This document shows positions 11,352 through 23,004 of a stretch of DNA of 64,000 nt, in pieces; positions within the stretch are counted from its first letter, which is position 1, and the number at the start of each line of letters is the position of its first letter. Source of the stretch: Escallonia rubra (lineage: Eukaryota > Streptophyta > Magnoliopsida > Escalloniales > Escalloniaceae); contig JAVXUO010003142.1 of NCBI GenBank assembly GCA_033065855.1, positions 62,001 to 126,000 of the forward strand, written 5' to 3'. The translations under genes and the position numbers were made by a program. Below the pieces are notes generated by a model. That model saw only the letters and a program-made list of their open reading frames with translations, was not told the origin of the DNA and ran no database searches.

Positions 11352-14325
11352 ATGGAGACATGCTTTAGACAGTACTATGAAATAATTATATTACCTTTAG
11401 TGAGTGGACCTGAAAAGTTGATTAATGTCATAAAATATTATTTTGCAGATGGTTCTCATAGGTATACTATCAAATTTCACCATGGGGGGGCTTTTAATAG
11501 CATTTCGGACAACTTACAGTATGTTGGGGGAAAAGTTGCTTACATAGACAACCTAGATCCTGATGAGATATCAGTCATTGAGATTCATGAAATGCTAAAA
11601 CAAATATATGTTCAACCATATATAGCAGCATATTATCTTAAACCTAACAAACAGATGAAGGATGGGATATAGATTTTGCTAGATGATCAGGATGCTTACA
11701 ACATGTGCACTTGTAACTTACAAGATAGTAGAATAGCTCTAGTGTATGTGGACCATTATGGGGGTGTACTTGATGAGGCTGAAGAAATTCTTACATTGCC
11801 ATCTAGCCAAACAGAGCATGGTGTTGACAACACCCAACATCATGAGTCTGTTGATGGGGTGCATGGAGTTAGGGCTAATGCACATGAGTCTGTTGATGGG
11901 GTGCATGGAGTTGGAGCTAATTAAGATGCCTCTGTTGCTGGGGTGCTTGGAGTTGGGGCTAATGCAGATGCCTCTGTTGATGGGGTGCATGGAGTTGGGG
12001 CTAATGCAGATACCTCTGTTGATGGGGTGCATGTAGTTGGGGCTAATGCAGATGCCTCTGTTGCTGGGGTGCATGGAGTTGGGGCTAATGCACATGAGTC
12101 TGTTGATGGGTTGCATGGAGTGAGGGCTAATGCAGATGCCTCTGTTGATGGGGTGCATGTAGTTAGGGCTAATGCAGATGTTGAGTTGCATGAAGATATA
12201 GCTAGGGGAGTGGAGATAGGGTGGCCATAGGTGTTGAGAATGTTGAAGAGGACAGTGATAGTGGCTCTGATTTCCATGACACTGAGATAACAACTGATGA
12301 TGAGATAGATGATGCAATGTTTAATGAAAACATTGATACTTCTGTTGAAAGTTCTGAACTAGGAGGTGTATCTAAGGAGAATGACCCCACTGAAGATTGT
12401 AGTGATGAGACTGAAGATTGTGAGTCTGATGAGCTGAGAAGTTTGAATGGTTCAGATGAAGATAATGGTCACTCAAATTATGAGCTGTTTGATAATTCTG
12501 CTTTAGATTTTACAGATGCTAAACATATTAAGGATCCAGACTTCAATGTAGGAACTATTTTTTCAAGCAAAAGTGAATTTAAAGAGGTTGTTCACGTGCA
12601 TGGTGTGAAATATGGAAATGTGATAGATTTTGTTCCCTTGAGTCTGTTGTTCCTTCAGCAGAACATAGATTTTGTTGAAGGCATTTGCATAATAACTTCA
12701 AGGATGGGACAGGGATCAGGGGTAAGGCCATGAAGGATATGTTATTAGCAGCTGGAAAAGCAAGTTGGGAAATAGAGTTTCAGAATAAGATGCAAAAGAT
12801 CAGTGATGCTAGTGAGGTGGTAATTAATTGGTTAGCAGACAAGCCACCCAATCAATGGAGTAGATCACACTTTAGAAAATTCCCAAAATATGATATTGTA
12901 ATGAACAACTGGTGTGAGTCTTTAAATGCTAGGTTACTGCCAGCTAGGGATAAGCCAATCATCAGTTGCCTGGAGTGGATTAGGAACTATTTGATGAAAA
13001 GGTTGAGGGTTAAGAGGGAAGCAATGAGACAGAAACTCCCTTATGGTCCTTTTTGTCCAAAGATAGCTGACAAGTGGGAGAAGATCAAAGTATATGCAGT
13101 TAATGCCAGTACAAGCTGGGCAGGGCAAGGGCTGTTTCAGGTTACAATGACAAATAGAACAGGGCAGTTTTACTGTGACATTGATAATATGACTTGTACA
13201 TGTAGGAGGTGGGATTTGACAGGAATCCCTTGTTCACATGCTGTTGCTACTATGAACTGGAAGATGGTCAACCTAGACTTATATGTTTGCGATTGTTACA
13301 AGATGAGTACATATATGAAAGGTTATGAACACATGATTTACCCAATGAATGGGCCTGAGATGTGGCCAAAGTTAGGGATGCCTACCATTGAACCTCCTAA
13401 GTTTAGGAATAGGCCTGGTAGGCCTAAAACAAGAAGGAAAAGGAAGTTAGATGAGAAGCAACCACCACTGTCCACTGCTACCAAATTAAGGAAGACAGGG
13501 CAAGTGTCATTAAAATGCAGCAACTGTATGACACTAGGTCATAATAGAAGAACATGCATAGTTGGTGCCAATGTTGCTGCTGCTCATGCCAATGCTGTTG
13601 TTGCTGCTGATCAAGGCCCATCTCAAACTGTCAACATTGAACCTAATAGAGTACAGATGAGGAAGTTGCCTGAGTACTTTTTTTTAATCTTTATTTTTAG
13701 TGTATTATAATGTTAACCATTTGAAAAATGAAGAATATGGTGTGACAGGTGAAAAGGAGTGTTGTTGCTCCTGCCCCAGCTCAACAGAAAGTGTATGTGA
13801 CAAGGAATACAAAGGCTACTAATTTGCCACCTACAAAATTAACAAGAACAACCCCATCAGTAAATGTCCCTGACCTAGTGCCTTTGGTATGCACTCACCT
13901 TATTTATTGTGTTGCCTGACAATAAACAATGCCCAATGAATTTAGATGGCTTTCAATAAATGACATATATTTATTGGCCGGTAATTCAGTCCCAACCATG
14001 CTTCAAGAATACACATTTCTTGAGCACTGGGGTTCATGTTAGGGTACCAGAGCATCAGTCTCAACCTGTAAAGGTTGGTGGAGTTAAGGTGGACACAGTC
14101 CCATTCAGTCAAGGCACAAGAAAGTTTGTGTCTTTATCTACATTGCAAACTGCCACACAGAAGTCTGATAGGCTAAGGAAGTGTGCTGAACTAAAGGCTG
14201 CTGCAAAGGAGAAGTTTGGAAGAAAAAACCAAGCTGAAGTAGAGAGTGCTGCAGTAGACAAGGCTGTTGCTGCTAAAGACAAGGCTGCCAAGGGGGAGGC
14301 TGCCAAGGGGAAGGCTGCTAGGTAG
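11352..14325 (+). pseudogene. MULE transposase (mudrA-like), catalytic core deleted
   Basis: The region has an N-terminal PB1-like part found in plant MULEs (IKFHHGGAF...YVGGKVAYIDNLDPDE, about 11450-11590), a 14-residue repeat tract, an acidic stretch, and a MuDR N-terminal piece (DPDFNVGTIFSSKSEF, about 12535). Within about 60 bases it jumps to the end of the DDE domain (VVPSAEHRFC-stop-RHLHNNFKDGT, about 12640-12700). The first two catalytic Asp of the DDE domain are therefore missing. The C-terminal half is long and open (12685-13710): NNWCESLNARLLPARDKP, a SWIM finger CTC...GIPCSHA (about 13195-13240) and a CCHC knuckle (CSNCMTLGHNRRTC). A further exon is likely at 13750-13889, and an Ala/Lys-rich tail ends at 14325. 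Stops (TAG near 11670, TAA in the repeat tract, TGA near 12677) confirm a pseudogene. Confidence 0.9.
11841..12176 (+). repeat. 42-bp tandem repeat, 8 units, inside the MULE gene
   Basis: Eight head-to-tail 42-bp units fill exactly 336 bases. The consensus unit encodes the 14-residue motif DASVDGVHGVGANA. Variants alternate between CATGAG- and GATGCC- starts, and the second unit ends in the stop TAA. The repeat number keeps the frame. Confidence 0.95.
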
Positions 14326-15335
14326 AGAGGCTGTTATGAATGACATTGTTAGTGTAGTGGTTTTTGGGATGATAGTGTTGGGATGTAAATTGAGATGGCC
14401 TTTTTTGTGAACACATATGGCCTTTCTTTGTGATGTAAATCCTTTTTTGTTGTCCTGTAAATGGCCACAATGTGTGAACAGGGTATTCCTTTTGTGAACA
14501 TAAATGGCCTCTTTTTAAAAAGAGTGTTAAGCCATCCATTGCTTTTGACCCTTATAAACAGGAGTTAGTTTTGACTATCTTGTATTTGAATGATGTTTTG
14601 TTGAATATGGTTCTTGGTACAGGAGTACAAATATCATAGCAAAAGAGTACAAACATCTATTACAGTTTTACAAGATGTCCATAATTAAGTGCATGTTTTA
14701 CATAGCACATTACACCTCCAAATGCCCACTTTATCTTAAGAACTCCTTTGGGACCACAACATACAAATTACTCCCCAACTGATGAACAAAGTCACCCAAG
14801 CCACTTTCTTTCTCCTGCTCATGCACTTTTTTAATCCTGCCTCTTCTTCCAAACTCCTAATCTTTCTAAGCAGCCCTGGTATAATGTTCTTCGACCTTTC
14901 ACACATCTCAGGATCATACCACGCAAAGTAATTGCAACATCCTGGAAACTAGGAACATAAGATAAGATCAGTTTTTCTGAACATAAGATCAATTTGTTAA
15001 AGTTTAGAAGCATAGAAAATCAACACTAATTAAAAACTTACTCCATATCTAGCACAACCAATGAACCTTTTGCCGGGATTCTGAGGAGTCCATGATGTTA
15101 TCAGAACAGTCCTCTCTCCACAATGGCAAAAATCAGCCATATTTGACTTCTTCCCTCACTTCCTCTGTTTTTTTTTGCCTCTGTTGATGGGTACATGTGT
15201 TGTATGTATAGATGGAAGAAGACAACAATTTTGGGCGCCAAACCCATCACAATCTCCCCTCCACTTTTTTCCAACCATTTTGACCAGAATGCCCCCTTCT
15301 TTGAGTTATATTACTTCTCCAGTGAGGCCTTTGGC
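14326..15335. other. MULE 3' non-coding part
   Basis: AT-rich sequence between the end of the transposase remnant and the right inverted repeat. It includes a G/T-rich part with repeated 'tgtgaacataaatggcc' motifs (14400-14520). No second gene (mudrB type) seen. Confidence 0.6.
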
Positions 15336-15471
15336 CTGAAAATTGATGGGGGGTGATGGTCGCCAAACTTATGCAAGTTTGGGGTGTAAGGTAGCTAAAA
15401 AAAAGTTTGTGGTGTAGAGTGCTACACAGTGATAACTTGAGGGTGCCTAGTGTAATTAACCCAACATTCTT

Positions 15472-16602
15472 TCCATATGATACACGGTCGGCAGACGACA
15501 AAGAGAAAGATACTGGGATGTTACAGTAAGGAAGGAAGGAAAACCCCTTGCCGACAAATCGGATCTTTTCCGGTAAGTTTCAATTTAATATACATGTTTA
15601 TCATTATATGTGCGATTGATATGGGTTTAGGGGCTGTTAGGTAAGGGTGATGACTGCCGTGAATTAGTTTGGAGGCTGAGATGGCCATGCGGGGAAAAAG
15701 AAAAAGAAAAGGATTGGGGTTCAGTGGGTGCGTGAGATGTGTGCGTGTGCTGTAGAGGCATGCCCACCGGTGTGTGAGTTTTATGTGTTTTGTGAGTAAT
15801 ATATATATGTGGGTTTGTAAGTGGGCAACCCAGCTGCCGTGGTGTGTTGGTTTTGAAGAGAGATTAGAGAGAGAGAGAGCCATGAAGGCTGTTTGGTGTA
15901 AAGGGAGTGAACTGAAGTGGGTGTCCACGGGTTGTGTGTGTGGGAAAATTGTGTGCATGATTGTGTAGGTGTGTGAGGCAGCTAGGTGTTGGGTTTACAG
16001 TTGTGGCATGCATTGTGTGAAGGAGCCGTGAGTTTATATGTGTATGAAGGTGCAAAAGCAACAAGAAGGAAGTGCTTGGCATGGGTGTGGTGCACATGAA
16101 AGTGTTGAGTATGTGTTGAATGTGTGTGGGAATGTGAGAAATGGAAAGGAGCAAGACTGGAGCAGCCATTGCCGTGAAGTGGTTGGTGTGTGTTTGGATA
16201 ATTGGTGCACAACATAGTGCGTGTAGTTGTAGCAACCAAGTATGTGTAATGTGTGTGTGTATATGTATGAGAAGATGTCTTCGTGGGATGGAAAATGGGT
16301 GCAAGGCAGCTCATGTATGAGTTGATGCAGAGGGTTGTTTTCATGGTGTGACAGTTGGTGAAGGTATTGAAATTGAGTAAGATGGGTGTGGGTAGATTAC
16401 TAGATTTAAGGATGCTGTGTAGTATGTTGTGTAAATAGTGTATGTTTTGGTGGGTATAAGAGGCAAGTATGAGAGAGAGTGAACTGAGTGGTGGTTAATG
16501 GGTGTGAGAGTTACAAATGGGTTTGCAAATTTTATATATTTTGATGAGTGGGTAAGATGTGTAGAAGGTGTGTGTATGTGTGAGTATAGTGTGTGTTAGT
16601 GT
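15472..16602 (+). repeat. Solo-LTR segment with a displaced copy elsewhere in the window
   Basis: This is the LTR resumed after the MULE. Bases about 15606-16111, rich in GTGTGT and containing (GA)n, recur in reverse complement at about 52094-52604 inside the (TA)n-flanked element of the CDKE1 intron, at high identity. No ORF of note. Confidence 0.85.
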
Positions 16603-16740
16603 TAGGGGTGAGCACGGTTCGGTTTGGAGGTTGAATACCAAACCGAACCGACCAACATCGGTTTGGAAAAAAATTAACCGAACTGTAGTTGAACGGTTCG
16701 GTTTGAACGGATTAGATGGATCAAACGGTTCGGTTTAAAC

Positions 16741-17366
16741 CATAGTAACAAAAATCGCGATATATTGACGATATTCGCGAATTTATCGCGATAAATTACC
16801 AAAAAGTTCTAATTGCGAACTTATCGCCATTATTTGTAAGATACGCGAATATCTCACGTATATCGTGATATTGACGATTTTATCGCGATATCTCGCGAAT
16901 ATCGCGAGCTGAAGTTCCTCCCCTTTTTCCTTGAAAAATGATAAAAGCAAGACTGCCATGGTGGGATTCGAACCCTGGTACTGTCTGATATTTCCACAGT
17001 CTTGTGCCATCACACCAACCCATAATTGTTTCTTAATCTAAGTAAAAGAAAATACATATTTTAGTAATCCATACAGAATTATAAATCACTAACCATACGT
17101 TCTCTCTCATTTTTTTACCCATCACTTAAAGAATGAAAGATTTCTTGTAATTTTGTTATTTCAGGTACTTAGTTTACAATTTTTCATACACTTAAAATCA
17201 TTATAACTTGAACGATTAATTACCGAATTATTCTCGATTTACCATACGAATTTTGTTATTCCACCGTATTATTACCGATTCAATAGCGAAGTTCTCCGAA
17301 TAATTCCCGAATTCCGAATTATTGCCACATACCGAATAGTTCCCGAATACCGAATTTGTTACTATG
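16741..17366. mobile_element. Nested hAT-like MITE (626 bp)
   Basis: Ends CATAGTAACAAA...TTTGTTACTATG, flanked by the 8-bp palindromic duplication GTTTAAAC (16733-16740 and 17367-17374). The left half is full of TCGCGA-containing repeats and the right half of 'ccgaat' repeats. It includes a tRNA-like stretch on the - strand. It lies inside the 16603-18725 element, making the fourth nesting level. Confidence 0.88.
16955..17020 (-). other. tRNA-like segment (pol III A/B box-like) inside the MITE
   Basis: On the - strand a TGGTGTGATGGC A-box-like motif is followed about 45 bases later by GGTTCGAATCCCACC, a good B-box/T-arm sequence (complement of 16960-16974). The spacing fits a tRNA or tRNA-derived SINE head, but I could not fold a full cloverleaf. 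Not called as a tRNA gene. Confidence 0.4.
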
Positions 17367-20300
17367 GTTTAAACAGATTAAATCGGTTTGGGCTAGACTT
17401 CGTTCTAGGCCCAAAACAACTAAAAATTTGTAACAAAACTCAAGTAATTCAGCAGATCTTAGCTCATAAGACTAAAATTCTAATTAGATTACATAACATC
17501 CAAAGAAAATAACTCACTACACACAAATCATTACATAGCATTTCTTAAAATTCTAATGAAAATTGCATAACATTCAAAAGAAAATAACTCCTTACATAGC
17601 ATCTGTTAAGCTTTTAATCAAATTACACATTATTACACAGCAAATATATCCATCAGATTAACTTCAAGAAGAAAGAAGTCCTCTTTAGTCTTTAAACCAA
17701 ACAAGCATCTTCAAAACCTTCAGTGCCAATCAACCTTCAACCAGCATATAATCTATATTTCTGAAAAAATGAAATGAAAGAAAAATCAGTCATTATAGGT
17801 AAAGACTAGCATATGCCCAACTTATGGTAACCAAAGTAAGCTGACATTAACATTTCTTAAGGTCTTCCCCAACATTATAGCAGAGGAAAAGCTTTATGCA
17901 ATGGTCCTACCTGGGTTTTGGATGGACATAAGATAGCCAAAGGATTCCATAACAGGCTTAAGATTCTACTTGGACTCCTCGCGCAAAATTGATCCTGACC
18001 AAGTGACCAACTCCCCCATCGCCCACCCACGTCATTTTGGGGGCTCTAAAGTAGCACTGTAGTATGGACGAATATGCTACAATTTGTGATGATTCAGGGA
18101 AGAAGATGAAGGGGAAATGGGGAAGCTTAACTGAGCTAAGAAAGGAGGAATCTAGAAAAGGGGAGACATTACCTTGGAGGCTAGAGGGGATAGGAGGCAA
18201 CGGCATGAGGAGAGACAGATGCGCAGCTGTGGGAGGTTGAGATGGCGGCTGGAGAAGGCGGTGGCCGACGGTGACGACGGGCTGAAGAGACGATGCTGAA
18301 GGAGGCGTTGCCTTGGTGGAGGCGCTACTGTGGTGGAGGTGCTGCCTTGAGAATTGAGAGTTGAGGGCTGAGCTGAGGCGTGAAGTGTGAGATTGTGGAG
18401 CAGATCTGCGAGTGGGCGACGATTGAAGAAAAGATGGATTAGGATTTAGGGTTACCGATGTTTTATATGAAGGGTTAAGTTTAACTACCTAAGTCAGTTA
18501 AAACTAATTGGGGTTAGTTTAAAAAAAATTATATATTATACTGTATACGATCGGTTTGGTTTAGATCGGTTTCAAGAAAATCAAATCGAACCGACCAAAC
18601 CGGACATGCGATTTGTGAAAAAAAAACCAAACCAATTGTTTTTGCGATCGGTTTGGAATTTGTCGGATTGATTGGTTCGATTTTTACGGTTGAATTGGTT
18701 TTAACGGTTTAAATGCTCACCCCTAGTTAGTGTGTGCGTGAGTGTGCATAATGTGAGTGAGTGAAGATATGTGAACCTGTGTGTTTGATAATGGGTGTGC
18801 CTGAGTGAATGAAACAAAAAGAAGAAAGTGAACTAGGTTTTTTGGGTCGCAGCAGGTTGTGTGATGGGTGTAACGGGTTAGCGTTAAGTACGTCGCGTGC
18901 ATTGGCTACTATAAAGTAATCGTTAGCATGTGAAATTTTAAAATATAATACCATAAGCTATATTAGAATTTGTGGCAAAATTTTCATATTTTGTGAAATT
19001 ATATGTATTTTTAATATTTTCTGTAAACTTAGACTTGTAAATTTATTTTGAAGCCTTTAAACCCTGAAAATGTTCCGGGAAAAATTATAGTAATGTCCTT
19101 ATGGTATAAATAAGACTCGGTTTGAATTTTATGATTTTTGGAGTTGATTTGCTATGGTTTTTATATCGCATTGTTTTTAGCAAAATGAATAATTTAAAAA
19201 TAGTTTTAATACCTTTTAATTTCTGAATTAAATTTATATATTTTTCACACATATTTTAAAGCTGTTATAAAAATTATGGGACTTTATTTTCAGCTAGAAG
19301 TAATTTTGGTAATTTATGGGTTTTTATTTTAATTAAAGAAATAATTTTAATTCAAAAATATTTAAAAATTCAGAAAATTCATACTTTTTATAATTTTTGA
19401 AGCAATAAAAGTGCTTTATTGTAATTTATTAAGAAATTTGGAATATTGCTACGCATTAAAGAGCGTACCGGGATTCTCGGTTAGGTTGGCCGAGAGCAAG
19501 GCGCGCTTTGAGTTGAGCGATTTCGGGATTAGAAGTGAGCACGTGGTGGGTAGATGATATAGGGTTTATAGTATATTAAACACAATTTGTGTTCTAACAA
19601 ATAAATTGTCAATATAGGTTTTATTCAGAGATTATTGATCGAGGTTTGGTAGCATTGCTTAGCTTGGACCGAGGTAAGGATTTTCTCTCCGAACCTTACT
19701 CATCATCTGAATCCATATGTTTTAATCTTAATGGTTTTGCACAAATTTATTGAACTATTGTTTTATAAATTTTCCTAAAAATATTTGGATTTTGCCAGTG
19801 AAACCCTAACTTGAACCTTAAGTGATCGTTTGGAATTCTTGTTTATTCTCATCTATTTTATCGATTCAATTATCATAAAATGTTTTGAATTCTATTTACT
19901 ATTTCTCAATGTTGACATTAGTTAGTAACTTGGAAGCCATAAGGATGATCTGTATTGTTGGGGTTATAAGAATGGTTGTTGGATGAGTTTAACTAGTACC
20001 TAGATGGACTAGTCAGTGTATATATACATATGTAAAGCGTATCGAGCACTGTCGGGGTGACTTTGTTATAGCGTACTACTCATGTTCAATGTTTCCTGTT
20101 TATGTTTTATTGCACTTGAACTGTTTTGAATATTATCCATTCATGCTTTATTATACATGAAGTGTTTCAAATGACTATTATTTAAGGGATTGAGCTGAAT
20201 ACTTGTTCTTATGTTTATATCGTATTGCAGTGATTGCATCAAAAGCAAAATCCCTCAAAATGACCTTATTGGACTTAAATGTAAAATCGTTCGTTTTGTT

Positions 20301-20891
20301 CATCTTTGTCGAAATGCTGTCTTTTATTGAAAATACTCTTAAAATGTTTTGTTTGAATCTATGTGAAAACTTGTCTGAATCGTTTTGTTATTTTAATCTT
20401 TGATCGATCTTACTGGGTTATCAAAAGCTCACTCTCATTTGACTTCTTTTTCGCATGTCATAGCCATATTAAGTTGCCCGAATAAGGATTAGAGCCGAGC
20501 GAGCGAAAGAAAAATGAATTAATCTTGGTATTGATTGTTAGAACTCCTGCGTGGGTGACTTTGATAGTTTATTATTCAGGTTTAAATTAGTTCTAGATAT
20601 GATTGTACATTAAGGGAAAATACTTTGATGGATGTTTAGTTGCTCTGAAAGTTTTCATATTATTTGGTTAAATTTTGAGGATAATATTGTTTAGTGATTG
20701 ATCGATCAATTGTCTAACGTTTCGAAAAATTCTAGGATGTTACAGCCAAAAAGACCAAATTGCCACTCACTAAAGGGCCTTAACGGAACGACAACAGGCA
20801 CATGTTGACGGAATGACATGATTGAAATTAATTTAGGAATCTAGTGATCATTTTGATACAAATCAATGTCCAATGATCAAAGTTGAATTTG

Positions 20892-22989
20892 TATAATAAT
20901 ACAGTGGTCAACCAAGTAATTAATTCAAAATAAAAATAATGGAAAGGGAGGAGGCCTTGGTGGGTCAAATCAAATTCCGTAAAGAAAAGGTCTTTAGTAT
21001 ATAATTTAGGGGGTGGATCATTGGATACTAATTATGTGTGAACCAAAGTATTGGAACAAGTAATTGTAGATGACGAATTGGCCTACGCCCGGTCATGGTT
21101 GGGTTGGCATTTCCAGCCATAATGCAGGTTCATCGGCCACTTTTTACGGCAAATTTGATCGCATGGCCTAGTACGAGTTTAATCGTACCAGTCATTTTAA
21201 AGTGGTGGATACTGGCGATGGAAATGAACTCGAATTTGAAGTGCATGAACGCCATCAATCGGTGGGATTGATTCCGTCTCTGGAGGGTTTAATTGAGTTG
21301 ATATTCTTGAAGGACTCCTCGGAGGGGAATCGACGCGCCAGGATGAGCAAGCTGTTTCTCTGGCGAAGGAATCGCCGGAATTTAGGTTGCCAGCGGTGAA
21401 CCCTTGGGGCCAGGGGGTAGGGAGAGGGGATCACTCAGCCATGGCTAAGGTTGACGCATTGCTTAGGCAGGAGCAAGAAATCATGGCACCTGGCTGCGTG
21501 GCACGAGCTGCAAAGATGGCTTCACAGGTGGAGGGCGGAGACACTGGGCGGTTGGATGGTAGCCAGCAGGACGGCGGCCACCTTGTTGTTGAGCAGGTCA
21601 TCGACGGTTAGGCTGACGCGGGATTGGTGGTCGTATGGCAGGTTGCAGTTGGGCACATTGATGGCGACGGTGTTCACAGAAGACAGCTGGCCGGTGGAAA
21701 GAGGAAAGGTAGGCAGTAAGCCGGTGGGCAGGGGTTTTTTGGTCAGCAATGCAGGGCGGTGGATGTGGATACAGAGGAGGGGAAAGTGGCAGAGCTTTGG
21801 TTAAAGTACGGGGAGGGGGTCTTACGAGAAATGATGGCTGGAGAAAGAGGTTTCGTTGGGTGGGGATGGCGGTATTGGGTAAATGGGCTCTACTGAGTTG
21901 GGCATTCCATCCCATTGAGGGGGCTGTGTCAAATGGGCCAGGCTCGGGGGGCTTTTGCATAATACCAGGCCGGGCCGGGCTTGGGCCATAGTGACACGGG
22001 CCAGGCTTGGGTCGGGCTCACTCATAATTATTACTTATTAGTGTCTGTCCAAACCCTTGGCCCAAAATTTAAGACCGCTCAAAATTTATTTTACTTTTTA
22101 ATTTTGCGATAATCTTATATTTTATGATAGATTTTTAATAGGCCTTTCTCATTTAATCCGGACTTGAGACCGGCCGCTTGTAATAAACATGCAAAATTAT
22201 CTATTTTTTATATATGAAAAAGAAATTAAAGAAGGGATGAAAGAACCAAATTTTTATATTTGAAACACCTTCAAAGACTCCTCAAAACACGTTCAAAGCA
22301 CTGTTTGAAGCTCACAGAAACTTTTCAAATCAATTGCTTAAGGTTCCCTTTAAAAAACAAGTCTTAATTCTAGATTTTGTAAGCTTTTTGGTTTATTTTC
22401 TTGCAATTTTCTCTAAAAAATGAGGTAAGAGGTTTTAAGATATCAATTAGGTCTTTTAAATCAAATGAGAAGCAAGTAGGAGATGTCAAGTGAAGATGAT
22501 GAGGTGGAGAAGTCAAGCACAACGAGGCTCCAAGCACGAGGTGGCAAGACACGGTTGTACCACCTAACAAGCACGACAAGGCTCGAAGCACAACGTGTCG
22601 TGACAGTATGTTGACACGTCACAAGCACGAGGTGGCACAATTCTATGCAAAAAAAACACAAAAACATTCGCAGGCAGTCCGATTAACAACCGGTTACTCC
22701 CAGCTAGAGTTTTTACCATTTTCTTTCTTTCCAACTCTTCTAAATATATTTTTTGTCATCCAAGTGATCATTTAAAGTTTCCAAACATCAAATACTCTTT
22801 TTCATTTCCAGCATTTCGTTCACCTTCTTAGACAATTTACTCAATTCAAGGTGTTTAACATTTAAATATGTTATCATGCATCGTTCATCATAACCATTTT
22901 CACATAGAGTGATGCATCTAATCATACATAAATGTGTAATCAAAGCATGTGAAAATGTTGGGTTCTCAAACCCTTCACTCCTTAAAAAA
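20892..22989. other. Gene-poor stretch with a GC-rich island and degraded LTR-like sequence
   Basis: 20940-21060 is AT-rich. 21060-22000 is GC-rich with overlapping open frames on both strands, none recognised as a known protein. 21930-22060 holds repeated 'gggccagg/cgggcttggg' motifs typical of degenerate MITE ends. 22490-22650 has a locally repeated 'aagcacgaggtggca' motif. From about 22700 the sequence may be the decayed 3' LTR side of the downstream minus-strand Gypsy, though no clean LTR boundary is visible. Confidence 0.4.
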
Positions 22990-23004
22990 ATTTGGTCCCC
23001 GAAT

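Larger units (their letters stand above)
10748..15462 (+). mobile_element. Mutator-like element (MULE), deletion derivative
   Basis: Terminal inverted repeats of about 130 bp (10748-10878 and about 15336-15462) both start GGGTTAATTACACTAGGC and are nearly identical over the first 60 bases. The flanks carry the perfect 9-bp duplication AACATTCTT (10739-10747 and 15463-15471), the size expected of Mutator. The inside holds a broken mudrA-type gene on +. It inserted into the solo LTR, so it is younger than that LTR. Confidence 0.93.
16603..18725. mobile_element. hAT-superfamily element, non-autonomous (2.1 kb)
   Basis: Ends TAGGGGTGAGCA...TGCTCACCCCTA with subterminal copies of 'cggttcggttt/aaaccgaacc'. 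Bounded by the perfect 8-bp duplication GTTAGTGT (16595-16602 and 18726-18733), the hAT hallmark. The interior has no transposase frame and includes a GC-richer piece (18180-18420) of unknown origin. It inserted in the solo LTR and itself holds the element at 16741-17366. Confidence 0.92.
10173..20744 (+). repeat. Solo LTR (Gypsy type), about 3.7 kb, with nested insertions
   Basis: It begins TGTAACACCCCAAAAC at 10173 and ends GATGTTACA at 20744, so TG...CA. It is bracketed by the perfect 5-bp duplication GCCAA (10168-10172 and 20745-20749). No gag, pol or primer site lies inside. After removing the MULE (10748-15462) and the hAT element (16603-18725), each with its duplication, 3717 bases remain, long for an LTR. 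The start resembles LTR starts of plant chromoviruses. A solo LTR forms by recombination between the two LTRs of a full element. Confidence 0.85.
9454..20891. mobile_element. Outermost inverted-arm element (MITE/MULE-like), split by the solo LTR
   Basis: CAAATTGAACTTTGATCATTGG at 9454 has its inverted counterpart ending at 20891, and about 75 bases of each arm align imperfectly. Between the arms lie a CA-rich microsatellite and then the solo LTR 10173-20744, which duplicated GCCAA. Without the LTR the element would be roughly 860 bp. The left outer end appears cut by the neighbouring hAT-like copy; the right arm may extend to about 20915. No coding capacity, superfamily uncertain. Confidence 0.55.

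Noticed and set aside
11841..12176. CRISPR-like regular repeat
   Set aside because: Units are contiguous with no unique spacers and encode a peptide repeat; plant nuclear context.
11739..12317. 192-codon minus-strand frame across the MULE repeat
   Set aside because: Antisense shadow of the 42-bp tandem repeat; the + frame carries the conserved MULE domains on both sides.
15514..15526. GATGTTACA at 15518-15526 as the right end of a short solo LTR
   Set aside because: The flank there does not repeat GCCAA, whereas the identical ending at 20744 does.
16955..17020. Functional tRNA gene
   Set aside because: A/B boxes only; no full cloverleaf or acceptor pairing seen, and it lies inside a MITE.
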